5,592 nucleotides of DNA, taken from contig CAIVHJ010000093.1 of NCBI GenBank assembly GCA_903905665.1, positions 1 to 5,592 of the forward strand, given 5' to 3'. Origin of the DNA: an uncultured Phycisphaerales bacterium. Lineage in GTDB: Bacteria > Planctomycetota > Phycisphaerae > UBA1845 > CAIVHJ01. Every line of letters begins with the position of its first letter. The stretch's first letter is position 1. The position numbers and the translations under genes were made by a program. This document shows, in pieces, positions 1 through 5,592 of this stretch. Under the pieces are notes generated by a model. That model did not search any database. It was not told where the DNA came from and saw nothing but the letters and a program-made list of their open reading frames with translations.

Positions 1-2
1 CC

Positions 3-1685
3 GCAGCTCTGATCCTGCAAGTCGAGCAAATCAAATCCGAGGCGACTGCCTCTTCGGCTTCCGACAAAGCCAACGTGGAATTCAAGCCTCACCTGGTGGT
101 TGTGGAGGACTGGGGTACGGACAATGCTCAGATCAAGACCCTCTTTGACAAGATCACATCCGTTGCTGTCGAACGAGGAGGGAAAAAACAAGACGAGGAT
201 TTCAAGGGCGTCAAAATCGTGACGGTTTCACTCGTCGAACCTCCCGTCGAAAAAAATCAGGATGCCTCAAAAGACGATGACACCCCTAAAATGCGTGGGG
301 GACTAATGGGCATGGAAGATCCCGCCAAAATGATTGAAGAGGGTCTCAAGGAAATTCCGTTGCCTGAAGAACTCACCTATGCGGTGGTCGATCATCTGAC
401 CCTTCTCGGTTCCGACAAGAAAATCGTTCAGGACGTGATTCTGCGGATGAAGGATAAGGGTGCCGAGAACTTCGCCCAGAGCGACGATTACAAGGCGCTG
501 GAACGTTTTTGTGCTCCTGTGGGTCAGTTAAATGTCGTCGTCAATCTCCCTCGAATTTTTGAACTCATGTCCGCCGAGGATCAGGAAAGCGCCGATATGA
601 TCAAAGCCCTCGGATTCGACAGTTTGCGTTCGTTTGTCGGCACGGTGGCCTGGATGCCCCGCAAGGACGTCGGCATGGAAATGCGCGCCACGATTCCCGT
701 CGTCGGCGAAAAACGCGGCGTCGTCAAAATGCTCACCGAGCTGATGACCAATCAGCCCCTCACCCCCGACAAAACCTATCCCGAATCCACGATGGTGTGC
801 GGCTGGATGAATTTCCACATCGAGAAACTCATGGATGAAATCTACCAGATTCAGAAACGCCTCGACCCCGAAGGCGCCGAAGTCTGGAAGGCCGGCCTCA
901 AGACCACCATCCCCCAGGGAACCGGGGACACCGCCACGGAGATCACGTTGGATTGGGAAGAAATCGTCAACAACTTCAATCTGCCGCTTAAAGGCTACTG
1001 TGCCTTCACTCCGCCGTATGGTTCCGACCAGCTGACCCTGCTGGTCTCGCTTAACCATCGCGCACGCGAGGTTACCGCCAAATTATTCACCGCGACCGGC
1101 ATGAGCGAAATGATGACCAAACGTGACTTTATGGGCCAGACGATTTATGACGTGCCGCCCATGATGTTCGGAGGGATGTCCATCGGTTTGACCGATCGCC
1201 AACTCATCATCGGCAACACGCGCGGCGTCGAGCAACTGATTCGATCCGGCGATCAACCCACCGGGAACAGTCTGGCTTCCGACCGCCAACTTCAAAAAAC
1301 ACTCGCCTCCGCCCCCAAAGAAGCCTGGGGTGTCTTTTACATGGATCAGATCAGGGGTTTCGACGCCATGTTGGCGCTTCATAAAAAAGCCAAATCCAAA
1401 TCCACCGAAGGCGGCGGAAAATCCGATTCGGACGACGATGATGAGGCCCCCTCGTTTGGCATGACGGTCGGCGACCTGATCATCGATAAAATCAAGGAAA
1501 GTCCGCTCATGAAACTGGATCAACCTGAAAACTTCCGCAAATACATGACCAGCGACATTGTGACCCTTGGTAATTCGCCCAATGGAATTCAGCTCTATTT
1601 CGGTGATATCCTCGGTGAACCGACGCCGGAATCCGCGACCGCACCGTCCGAGAAGAAACCAGTCGAACCTCCGACTGGGAACTGA
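3..1685 (+). CDS. DUF3352-like protein of unknown function, 5' end missing
   Basis: The reading frame is open from the left edge of the window, so the true start probably lies upstream; 560 residues are visible. A GTG at 75 could serve as a start, but the 24 codons before it also read as protein, so I treat the gene as 5'-truncated by the window. Numbering from that GTG, a strand-rich segment reads LVVVEDWG (7-14). Two similar modules follow at about 102-165 and 369-432. Each has a hydrophobic strand with Asp then Gly (D106/G112 and D374/G380), a helix, a Ser-Asp pair (S136-D137 and S402-D403) and an R-x-F-x-x-M ending. A low-complexity acidic linker with four consecutive Asp lies near 450-457, and the C-terminus is Pro/Glu-rich. 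This pattern resembles DUF3352-type proteins, which have no established function. No membrane segment is visible; an export signal, if any, would be upstream of the window. It ends 38 nt before a strong terminator, so it closes its transcription unit. The coding call is firm; the family is inferred from recall. Confidence 0.85.
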   Translation, partial: AALILQVEQIKSEATASSASDKANVEFKPHLVVVEDWGTDNAQIKTLFDKITSVAVERGGKKQDEDFKGVKIVTVSLVEPPVEKNQDASKDDDTPKMRGGLMGMEDPAKMIEEGLKEIPLPEELTYAVVDHLTLLGSDKKIVQDVILRMKDKGAENFAQSDDYKALERFCAPVGQLNVVVNLPRIFELMSAEDQESADMIKALGFDSLRSFVGTVAWMPRKDVGMEMRATIPVVGEKRGVVKMLTELMTNQPLTPDKTYPESTMVCGWMNFHIEKLMDEIYQIQKRLDPEGAEVWKAGLKTTIPQGTGDTATEITLDWEEIVNNFNLPLKGYCAFTPPYGSDQLTLLVSLNHRAREVTAKLFTATGMSEMMTKRDFMGQTIYDVPPMMFGGMSIGLTDRQLIIGNTRGVEQLIRSGDQPTGNSLASDRQLQKTLASAPKEAWGVFYMDQIRGFDAMLALHKKAKSKSTEGGGKSDSDDDDEAPSFGMTVGDLIIDKIKESPLMKLDQPENFRKYMTSDIVTLGNSPNGIQLYFGDILGEPTPESATAPSEKKPVEPPTGN

Positions 1686-1723
1686 TATTTTCTTGCGAAT
1701 CCCGGATCGTGGTTCGTGAAATT

Positions 1724-1758
1724 AAAACCCCCTGTGTCAAAGCAGGGGGTTTTGTTTT
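1724..1758 (+). terminator. Intrinsic terminator after the DUF3352-like gene
   Basis: A perfect 11-bp inverted repeat (AAAACCCCCTG at 1724-1734 and CAGGGGGTTTT at 1743-1753) encloses an 8-nt loop and is followed by GTTTT. It starts 38 nt after the TGA at 1683-1685. The G:C core plus T-tract is the classical Rho-independent form. The left arm has four A, giving a T-tract on the other strand too, so it could act in both directions, although no - strand gene is seen to need it. It separates the first gene from the dehydrogenase-lnt pair. Confidence 0.9.
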
Positions 1759-1805
1759 CATCAACGGCGGGACTTCCTTTGAGGCCGAAGTTGGATTACC
1801 ATTCG

Positions 1806-1829
1806 CAAATCTCTCTCGTGCGAGATTTG
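1806..1829 (+). promoter_or_regulatory. Inverted repeat / 5' UTR hairpin at the dehydrogenase start
   Basis: CAAATCTC (1806-1813) and GAGATTTG (1822-1829) form a perfect 8-bp inverted repeat around an 8-nt spacer. An alternative register pairs TCTC (1814-1817) with GAGA (1822-1825) around a 4-nt loop, so two foldings compete. The right arm ends on the first G of the Shine-Dalgarno-like GGAGA, and the start codon is 9 nt further on. It could be an operator for a dimeric regulator or an RNA hairpin limiting ribosome access. The repeat is seen directly; a function is inference. Confidence 0.4.
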
Positions 1830-1833
1830 GAGA
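1829..1833 (+). promoter_or_regulatory. Shine-Dalgarno site fixing the dehydrogenase start at 1839
   Basis: GGAGA sits 5 nt before the ATG at 1839. No comparable site precedes the in-frame GTG codons at 1716 or 1818, and the GTG at 1716 would place the terminator hairpin inside the coding sequence. The protein from 1839 begins directly with the first strand of a Rossmann fold, as expected for the family. Confidence 0.7.
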
Positions 1834-1838
1834 ACGTC

Positions 1839-3032
1839 ATGGGCAAGCGTTATGTCGTTCTGGGCGTCGGTCGTCAGGGTTTGGCGGCGGTGTACGACCT
1901 CGTTCGATTTTGCAACGCTGAGCAGGTTCTGGCGCTAGATCATCGCACCAACAATACCGCTTTTCGATCGAACGTCCTGAATTTCCTGCAAAAGCACCTT
2001 TCCAGCGCCGCAGAAAAAATTCAACTGAAATCGTCCGACCTGTCCGATGCGTCGTCAATCGAATCTCTCATCCCCTTGATTCGCGGTTTCGATTGCATCG
2101 TCAGCGCGCTGCCCTATGCCCTCAACGAAAACGCCGCGCAATTGGCCGTCCGATCCGGAGTTCCCTTTTGCGACATGGGGGGCAATCCCGATATGGTGGA
2201 ACGCCAAAAACAACTGGCGGAAAAATACCGTCACGTCGTTGTCCCCGAATGCGGCCTCGCGCCCGGAATCGCTAATGTCTTCATCAAATACCTCCATGTT
2301 CATCACCGTGCCGTGCATATCGAATGCTTTTGCGGCGGCTTGCCGGCGGTCAAACCCGATTCCCAACGTAATCCGCTGGGGTATCAACTGGTATTCAGCC
2401 CCAACGGACTAATCAGCGAATATTCCGGCCGATGTCCTGTCCTTCGTGATGGCCACATCGTGTTTGAACCGGCGCTTTCCGGTCTGGAACGGTTCGACGC
2501 CGATCACGAAGCTTTCTTTACCAGCAACCTGTCCCCGCGAATTCTCGAATACTTCTCCGCCATCGGCATTCGCAACTGCACCTACAAAACCCTGCGATAC
2601 CACGGTCATCTTGACCGAATTCATGTCCTGCGATCTCTGGGATTTTTCTCCGGCGACGCCGATTCAGATGCCGAACTTTCACGGCGACTCGCGGATTCGC
2701 CGGCTCTTCGATTCGATCGAAACCATGATCGCGACAAAGTTATATTGGTTGCGCGCGGCCGCGCCGACGACGGATCGACCGCCACGATCGAACTTGTCGA
2801 TCATCTTGACGAACCCACACGACTGACCGCTATGGAACGCACCACCAGCTGGGGAACCACGATCGTCGCCTATGCCCTCGCCGAAGGCTTGTATCGCCCT
2901 CAAAATTTCTCCACCCCGGAACAGTTCGTCGATCCCGTGTGGTTGATCGACGAACTCAAACGCCGGACGCCGCATCTGACGATTCGTTGCTCGTCTTCAT
3001 CACCCAGGACCGATTCCAACTCCCATGCCTAA
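1839..3032 (+). CDS. Saccharopine dehydrogenase-family oxidoreductase, lysine 6-dehydrogenase-like
   Basis: Predicted soluble, cytosolic NAD(P)-dependent oxidoreductase of 397 residues, about the usual size for single-domain members of this family. The N-terminus has a Rossmann dinucleotide-binding motif GVGRQG (9-14), with an acidic residue (D34) at the end of the second strand, which generally favours NAD over NADP. Next come a D-x-I-V-S-A-L-P-Y strand/loop (85-93), the CDMGG segment (111-115), and PECGLAPGIANV (136-147), a hallmark of saccharopine dehydrogenase-like enzymes. The C-terminal half shows CGGLP (165-169), GYQLVFSPNG (181-190) and a KTLRYHGH segment (250-257), all arranged as in lysine 6-dehydrogenase. 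Family members act on the amino or imino carbon of lysine-type substrates. The exact substrate cannot be read from sequence; a carboxynorspermidine dehydrogenase-like or opine-type activity remains possible. The last dozen or so residues are a Ser/Asp-rich tail. The stop overlaps the start of lnt by 8 nt, implying cotranscription. Confidence 0.88.
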   Translation: MGKRYVVLGVGRQGLAAVYDLVRFCNAEQVLALDHRTNNTAFRSNVLNFLQKHLSSAAEKIQLKSSDLSDASSIESLIPLIRGFDCIVSALPYALNENAAQLAVRSGVPFCDMGGNPDMVERQKQLAEKYRHVVVPECGLAPGIANVFIKYLHVHHRAVHIECFCGGLPAVKPDSQRNPLGYQLVFSPNGLISEYSGRCPVLRDGHIVFEPALSGLERFDADHEAFFTSNLSPRILEYFSAIGIRNCTYKTLRYHGHLDRIHVLRSLGFFSGDADSDAELSRRLADSPALRFDRNHDRDKVILVARGRADDGSTATIELVDHLDEPTRLTAMERTTSWGTTIVAYALAEGLYRPQNFSTPEQFVDPVWLIDELKRRTPHLTIRCSSSSPRTDSNSHA

Positions 3033-4641
3033 AACCCGAAATAAACAATCCCTCAACTCCCGCTCCGTCCATCAGAAATTCCAATGGCCGAAAGGATCGG
3101 CTTGCCTCGCGGCTTTGGGCGTCGGCGGCCTCTTTGGAATCCCCTGGATCGTTCCCGATCTCTGGTGGTTGAGTTGGCCCGCCGTCGTCCTGCTCATCGC
3201 AGTCGTGGATCGCCCGATGGCGGGTTCGGCGTTTCGGCGCGCGTGGTGCTACGGCTTTGGCGCCCAGATGGTGCTCTCGTACTGGATCGCCGAAACGCTC
3301 CATCGTTTCGCCAAGTTCCCCTGGTGGGTCTGCATCGGTTTGCTCATGCTTTATTCCGCCTACGTCGGCGTGCGCTTCGGACTGTTTGGTGCGCTGACGG
3401 CGCGGTTTCGAACCCGACGACCCAGTTCCATTCTGGTTTTTCCCGTCGTCTGGGTGGCAATCGAATGGTTGTGGATTCACGTCTTTCCCTGGCGACTCGG
3501 CAACACACAGGGGCAGTGGATCCCGTTCATCCAGATCGCCGAATTCACCGGCGTCTATGGCGTGAGTTTCGTGATGATGGGGGTCTCAGCATCTTTCTAC
3601 CATGTGATTCGTTCGTTTCCCGCATTTTCTTTTCGACGCACACCCGCCGTTCATGGCTTAATCGCCTGGGGGGGACTTCTTGTTGCGGTTTTGATCTGGG
3701 GGCAATGGCGGGTGAATTCCATCGAAAGCGAACTGGCGGGCCAACCCCACATGCGCGTGGCGTTGATTCAGCCGGATTTCAATCCTGAAACCCGGAAAGG
3801 ATCCTGCCTGAATCGTTGTCGCTCGGTGACGAAGCAAATCTCAGAACCCGTCGATCTCGTTGTCTGGCCGGAATCTGCCGTTGGAATGTATCCGCTCGCC
3901 CTGACGAATTTCCGTGATCCCCTTCAGGGGAACGATAAACCGATTCGTTTCGAGCGCCCGTGGCCCGATCCGGCGGCGCCGTTGTTGTTCGGCGGAAGCA
4001 GTTCCACCCATCTCAGTCCTCCATTGGAACCGTTTTACAACACAGCTTTTCTGTGCGATCGCGGGGAAAACATCATCGGTCGCTATCACAAACGCACCCT
4101 GATTCCCTTCGGCGAATATATCCCCGGCGAACAATGGTTCCCCTCGCTCAGAAAACTTTCTCCGTTCCCCCATGCGTTCGATTCCGATCAATCCCCCGAG
4201 CCGCTCACCGTTCCCGGCTTGGCGAAACTGGGTGTTCTCATCTGTTACGAGGATTTGTTGCCCAAACTGGCCCGTGATTCCGCTCTCGCAGGCGCCGATG
4301 TTCTGGTCAATCTGACCAACGACATGTGGTTCGGTCAAAGTACCGCATCTGCCGAACACCAGCAGTTGGCGCTCTTCCGCGCCGTCGAAACTCGACGCTT
4401 TTTGCTCCGCTGTACCGTATGTGGTTCAACTTCGGTCATCTCCCCCACGGGCCAAGTGCTCCAGCAAGTCCCACTATTCAAACCCGGTAGTATCATCGCC
4501 GATGTCCAATTGCGAAATGATCGGACCTTCTATGCCGCATGGGGCGACTGGCTTGGAAGTATCTGCACTCTCCTGTGCTTTGTGTTCTTGATCTATTCTT
4601 TGTATCCCAATCGAACTGGAAAAAACCCCGCAAAACTCTGA
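3025..4641 (+). CDS. lnt: Apolipoprotein N-acyltransferase (Lnt)
   Basis: Inner-membrane enzyme that transfers a fatty acyl chain from a phospholipid to the N-terminal diacylglyceryl-cysteine of lipoproteins, the last step of lipoprotein maturation. The protein has 538 residues, slightly longer than E. coli Lnt (512). The N-terminal part holds several hydrophobic segments (about 26-43, 46-62, 73-90, 100-123, 134-153, 170-194 and 209-227). The FPWRLGNTQ loop (154-162) is typical of Lnt. A nitrilase-type domain follows (about 243-495), with the catalytic triad Glu283 (WPESA), Lys356 (YHKRTLIPFGEYIP) and Cys407 (LICYED); Glu364, Tyr408 and Glu409 match known accessory residues. A final membrane segment lies at about 508-527. 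The start is the only sensible ATG before the first membrane segment. It overlaps the upstream gene by 8 nt and has no well-placed Shine-Dalgarno (AGGA lies 15 nt away), which suggests translational coupling. One oddity is Val465-Cys466 where the family usually has Asn-Thr or Asn-Asn before Gly. Confidence 0.96.
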   Translation: MPKTRNKQSLNSRSVHQKFQWPKGSACLAALGVGGLFGIPWIVPDLWWLSWPAVVLLIAVVDRPMAGSAFRRAWCYGFGAQMVLSYWIAETLHRFAKFPWWVCIGLLMLYSAYVGVRFGLFGALTARFRTRRPSSILVFPVVWVAIEWLWIHVFPWRLGNTQGQWIPFIQIAEFTGVYGVSFVMMGVSASFYHVIRSFPAFSFRRTPAVHGLIAWGGLLVAVLIWGQWRVNSIESELAGQPHMRVALIQPDFNPETRKGSCLNRCRSVTKQISEPVDLVVWPESAVGMYPLALTNFRDPLQGNDKPIRFERPWPDPAAPLLFGGSSSTHLSPPLEPFYNTAFLCDRGENIIGRYHKRTLIPFGEYIPGEQWFPSLRKLSPFPHAFDSDQSPEPLTVPGLAKLGVLICYEDLLPKLARDSALAGADVLVNLTNDMWFGQSTASAEHQQLALFRAVETRRFLLRCTVCGSTSVISPTGQVLQQVPLFKPGSIIADVQLRNDRTFYAAWGDWLGSICTLLCFVFLIYSLYPNRTGKNPAKL

Positions 4642-4687
4642 ACTTCTGAACTCCTAAACCCCTAAACTCTCAAACTCCTAAACTCCT
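4633..4687 (+). repeat. Octanucleotide tandem repeat (R)AACTCCT across the lnt stop
   Basis: Six consecutive 8-nt units run from 4640 to 4687 (GAACTTCT, GAACTCCT, AAACCCCT, AAACTCTC, AAACTCCT, AAACTCCT), preceded by a 7-nt partial unit AAACTCT at 4633-4639 inside the last codons of lnt. The units are imperfect but keep the 8-nt spacing. Because 8 is not a multiple of 3, the TAA/TGA at unit junctions fall in all three forward frames. On the + strand the tract is C-rich and almost free of G (one G in 4641-4687), so it should stay unstructured as RNA, a property shared with Rho-loading sites. The repeat is seen directly; a termination role is inference. Confidence 0.85.
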
Positions 4688-4712
4688 GACCTGGTTTTTC
4701 CCGTCCCATAAT
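4686..4712 (+). promoter_or_regulatory. Weak sigma70-like promoter candidate for the PilZ-like gene
   Basis: CATAAT (4707-4712) matches five of six bases of a -10 box. CTGACC (4686-4691) matches four of six of a -35 box, but the spacer is only 15 nt, shorter than the usual 16-18. It lies in the 125-nt gap between lnt and the PilZ-like gene and would give a leader of roughly 50 nt. The -35 part overlaps the end of the octamer repeat. This is suggestive only. Confidence 0.25.
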
Positions 4713-4755
4713 GTTTTTCGGCTTGGACTCTGCGCGTTTGTATCGTACCTCATAC

Positions 4756-4762
4756 AGGGGGA
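4756..4762 (+). promoter_or_regulatory. Ribosome binding site of the PilZ-like gene
   Basis: AGGGGGA ends 4 nt before the ATG at 4767. It is a G-rich variant of the Shine-Dalgarno consensus and supports that ATG as the start. Confidence 0.55.
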
Positions 4763-4766
4763 CTTC

Positions 4767-5195
4767 ATGTTCCATCTTGCGGTGCATCCTTATGTGAGTC
4801 TGTTTCTGGACGAAATTGATCGCTTTCAGCAATTCGCGTCGTTGAGGTCCGAAATCGACCGCCGCACCATGCGCCGCCGAGACCGCCGCTATCATCGTTC
4901 CTGGCCCCTGTTGGTGGCCACCTATCACAACAAGTGTCTCAGAGAATACAGCGCCGCGCTCTATGACGCCTCAAAAAGCGGCATCGGATTCATGACCGAT
5001 CAGAATTTCACTGTGGAATCTTTGGTTTATATTCGTTTGTTCTGGCACGAACTTACCGCGCTGCGAATCCCCGCCGTCATCCGCCACGTGACTCATCAAC
5101 CCGAAGGAATCATTGTGGGTTGCGAGTATCTACTCTCTTCCGAAAACTGTGAAACGTCCCTGCTGATGGATCAGGATTTGTGCAACCCGCAATAA
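4767..5195 (+). CDS. Small PilZ-domain-like protein, probable c-di-GMP binder
   Basis: A soluble 142-residue protein. An N-terminal region of about 35 residues, probably helical, leads into a very Arg-rich stretch (R36, R37, R38, R40, R41, R44), followed by a beta strand and then DASKSGIGF (67-75). An Arg-rich RxxxR-type motif followed about 25 residues later by D-x-S-x-x-G is the c-di-GMP-binding signature of PilZ domains, and the following alternating strands (about 83-122) suit a PilZ beta barrel. Such proteins act as c-di-GMP receptors for motility, exopolysaccharide or other outputs, but no partner gene is present here to suggest which. A G-rich ribosome site precedes the ATG. The gene lies 125 nt after lnt, beyond the octamer repeat, and converges on the MazG-like gene with 18 nt between stops. 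The family is recognised from two motifs only; a degenerate PilZ that no longer binds c-di-GMP is possible. Confidence 0.75.
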   Translation: MFHLAVHPYVSLFLDEIDRFQQFASLRSEIDRRTMRRRDRRYHRSWPLLVATYHNKCLREYSAALYDASKSGIGFMTDQNFTVESLVYIRLFWHELTALRIPAVIRHVTHQPEGIIVGCEYLLSSENCETSLLMDQDLCNPQ

Positions 5196-5213
5196 AACGA
5201 TCGGATTCCCTGC

Positions 5214-5588
5214 TCAATGGCTTTCCCGATCGCTGCGTTCGTACCGGCCAAAAAATTTCTCCACGGGGTATCGCTTGCGATTCCGTTCCATTTTGGCCGC
5301 CAGGACACTCGCCAGATCAATATCCATCGCGCACGCGAACGAAAGCAAATAGCACAAAATGTCAGCCACCTCATCTTCGATTTGCCTCATCGTATCCGGT
5401 TGCGAGCGAATCCCGTCCAGTTGATCCGTTCGCAACCACTGGAAGTGCTCCATCAACTCCGCATTCTCGATGGCAATCGACATCGCCAAGTTCTTCGGAT
5501 CGTGGAATTGCGTCCAGTTCCGTTCGTCAATGAACTGCCGAATCAGTCGTTTGAGCTCCGCCACCGTCGTTTTTTCATCATCCATCAT
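5214..5588 (-). CDS. MazG/RS21-C6-type nucleotide pyrophosphohydrolase
   Basis: A 124-residue all-alpha NTP pyrophosphatase that would hydrolyse (d)NTPs, in characterised RS21-C6 relatives mainly dCTP-type or modified nucleotides, to the monophosphate and pyrophosphate, cleaning the nucleotide pool in the cytosol. The metal-binding pattern is visible as E41-x-x-E44 in a helix (ENAELMEHFQW, 41-51) and E73-x-x-D76 in the next (DEVADILCYLL, 72-82). A KMERNRKRYPVEK segment (99-111) is the C-terminal signature of this small subfamily. It is far shorter than two-domain E. coli MazG and matches single-domain relatives that work as oligomers. Two ATG codons lie in tandem at the start (5586-5588 and 5583-5585 on the reverse strand), and only four bases remain before the window edge, so the ribosome site and promoter cannot be seen. 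It is convergent with the PilZ-like gene. The specific substrate is unknown. Confidence 0.92.
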   Translation of the reverse strand: MMDDEKTTVAELKRLIRQFIDERNWTQFHDPKNLAMSIAIENAELMEHFQWLRTDQLDGIRSQPDTMRQIEDEVADILCYLLSFACAMDIDLASVLAAKMERNRKRYPVEKFFGRYERSDRESH

Positions 5589-5592
5589 GCGC

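Noticed and set aside
1026..1046. 7-bp inverted repeat GACCAGC / GCTGGTC
   Set aside because: It is inside the coding region of the first gene with no T-tract and no boundary nearby, and is most likely chance.
528..1058. Open - strand frame of 176 codons opposite the first gene
   Set aside because: It lies wholly antisense to a well-supported coding region, has Gly/Asp/Phe/His-rich composition typical of a shadow frame, and shows no recognisable motif.
1716..1838. N-terminal extension of the dehydrogenase from a GTG at 1716 (or 1818)
   Set aside because: The 1716 start would put the terminator hairpin inside the gene. Neither codon has a ribosome site, and the residues before 1839 do not fit the family, which starts at the Rossmann strand.
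2956..3480. Open - strand frame of 174 codons opposite the dehydrogenase end and lnt start
   Set aside because: It is antisense to clear Lnt membrane segments, has low-complexity polar composition, and shows no motif; it is a product of GC-rich codon usage.
3841..4359. Open - strand frame of 172 codons opposite the Lnt catalytic domain
   Set aside because: The + strand carries the conserved Lnt triad over the same bases; the antisense frame shows no family features.
5196..5213. Possible terminator between the convergent PilZ-like and MazG-like genes
   Set aside because: The 18-nt gap contains only a short CGATCG palindrome, with no stem plus T-tract on either strand.

Overview
This window looks like ordinary chromosomal DNA from a Gram-negative (diderm) bacterium. 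The base composition is moderately GC-rich, roughly mid-50s % by eye. The diderm call rests on a complete apolipoprotein N-acyltransferase (Lnt). The style of the proteins, a large DUF3352-like protein and a standalone lysine 6-dehydrogenase-like oxidoreductase next to lnt, is reminiscent of Planctomycetota and related phyla. No rRNA or other taxonomic marker is present, so that placement is a weak guess.

Layout. Four genes lie on the + strand and one on the - strand. (i) Bases 3-1685 hold the 3' part of a large protein of unknown function that resembles DUF3352 and has a visible internal duplication. A strong intrinsic terminator follows (1724-1758). (ii) Bases 1839-3032 encode a saccharopine dehydrogenase-family / lysine 6-dehydrogenase-like NAD(P) oxidoreductase. 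It is preceded by an 8-bp inverted repeat that abuts its ribosome binding site. (iii) Bases 3025-4641 encode Lnt. Its start codon lies inside the end of the dehydrogenase gene (8-nt overlap), so the two form a translationally coupled pair. (iv) An octanucleotide tandem repeat (4633-4687) begins inside the last codons of lnt and fills the start of the intergenic gap. (v) Bases 4767-5195 encode a small PilZ-like (probable c-di-GMP-binding) protein. (vi) Bases 5214-5588 on the - strand encode a short all-alpha nucleotide pyrophosphohydrolase of the MazG/RS21-C6 type, convergent with the PilZ gene and separated from it by 18 nt.

How they work together. Only the dehydrogenase-lnt pair looks like an operon, and its two products have no obvious biochemical link: one is a cytosolic amino-acid-type oxidoreductase, the other matures lipoproteins in the inner membrane. 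The other genes seem to be independent units covering signalling and nucleotide-pool cleaning. I see no CRISPR array, transposon, phage gene, tRNA, rRNA or convincing riboswitch, and I do not think the window holds a new multi-gene system. The points worth a second look are small: the octamer repeat at the lnt stop codon, the hairpin at the dehydrogenase start, the duplicated module in the first protein, and a substitution in a usually conserved Lnt motif.
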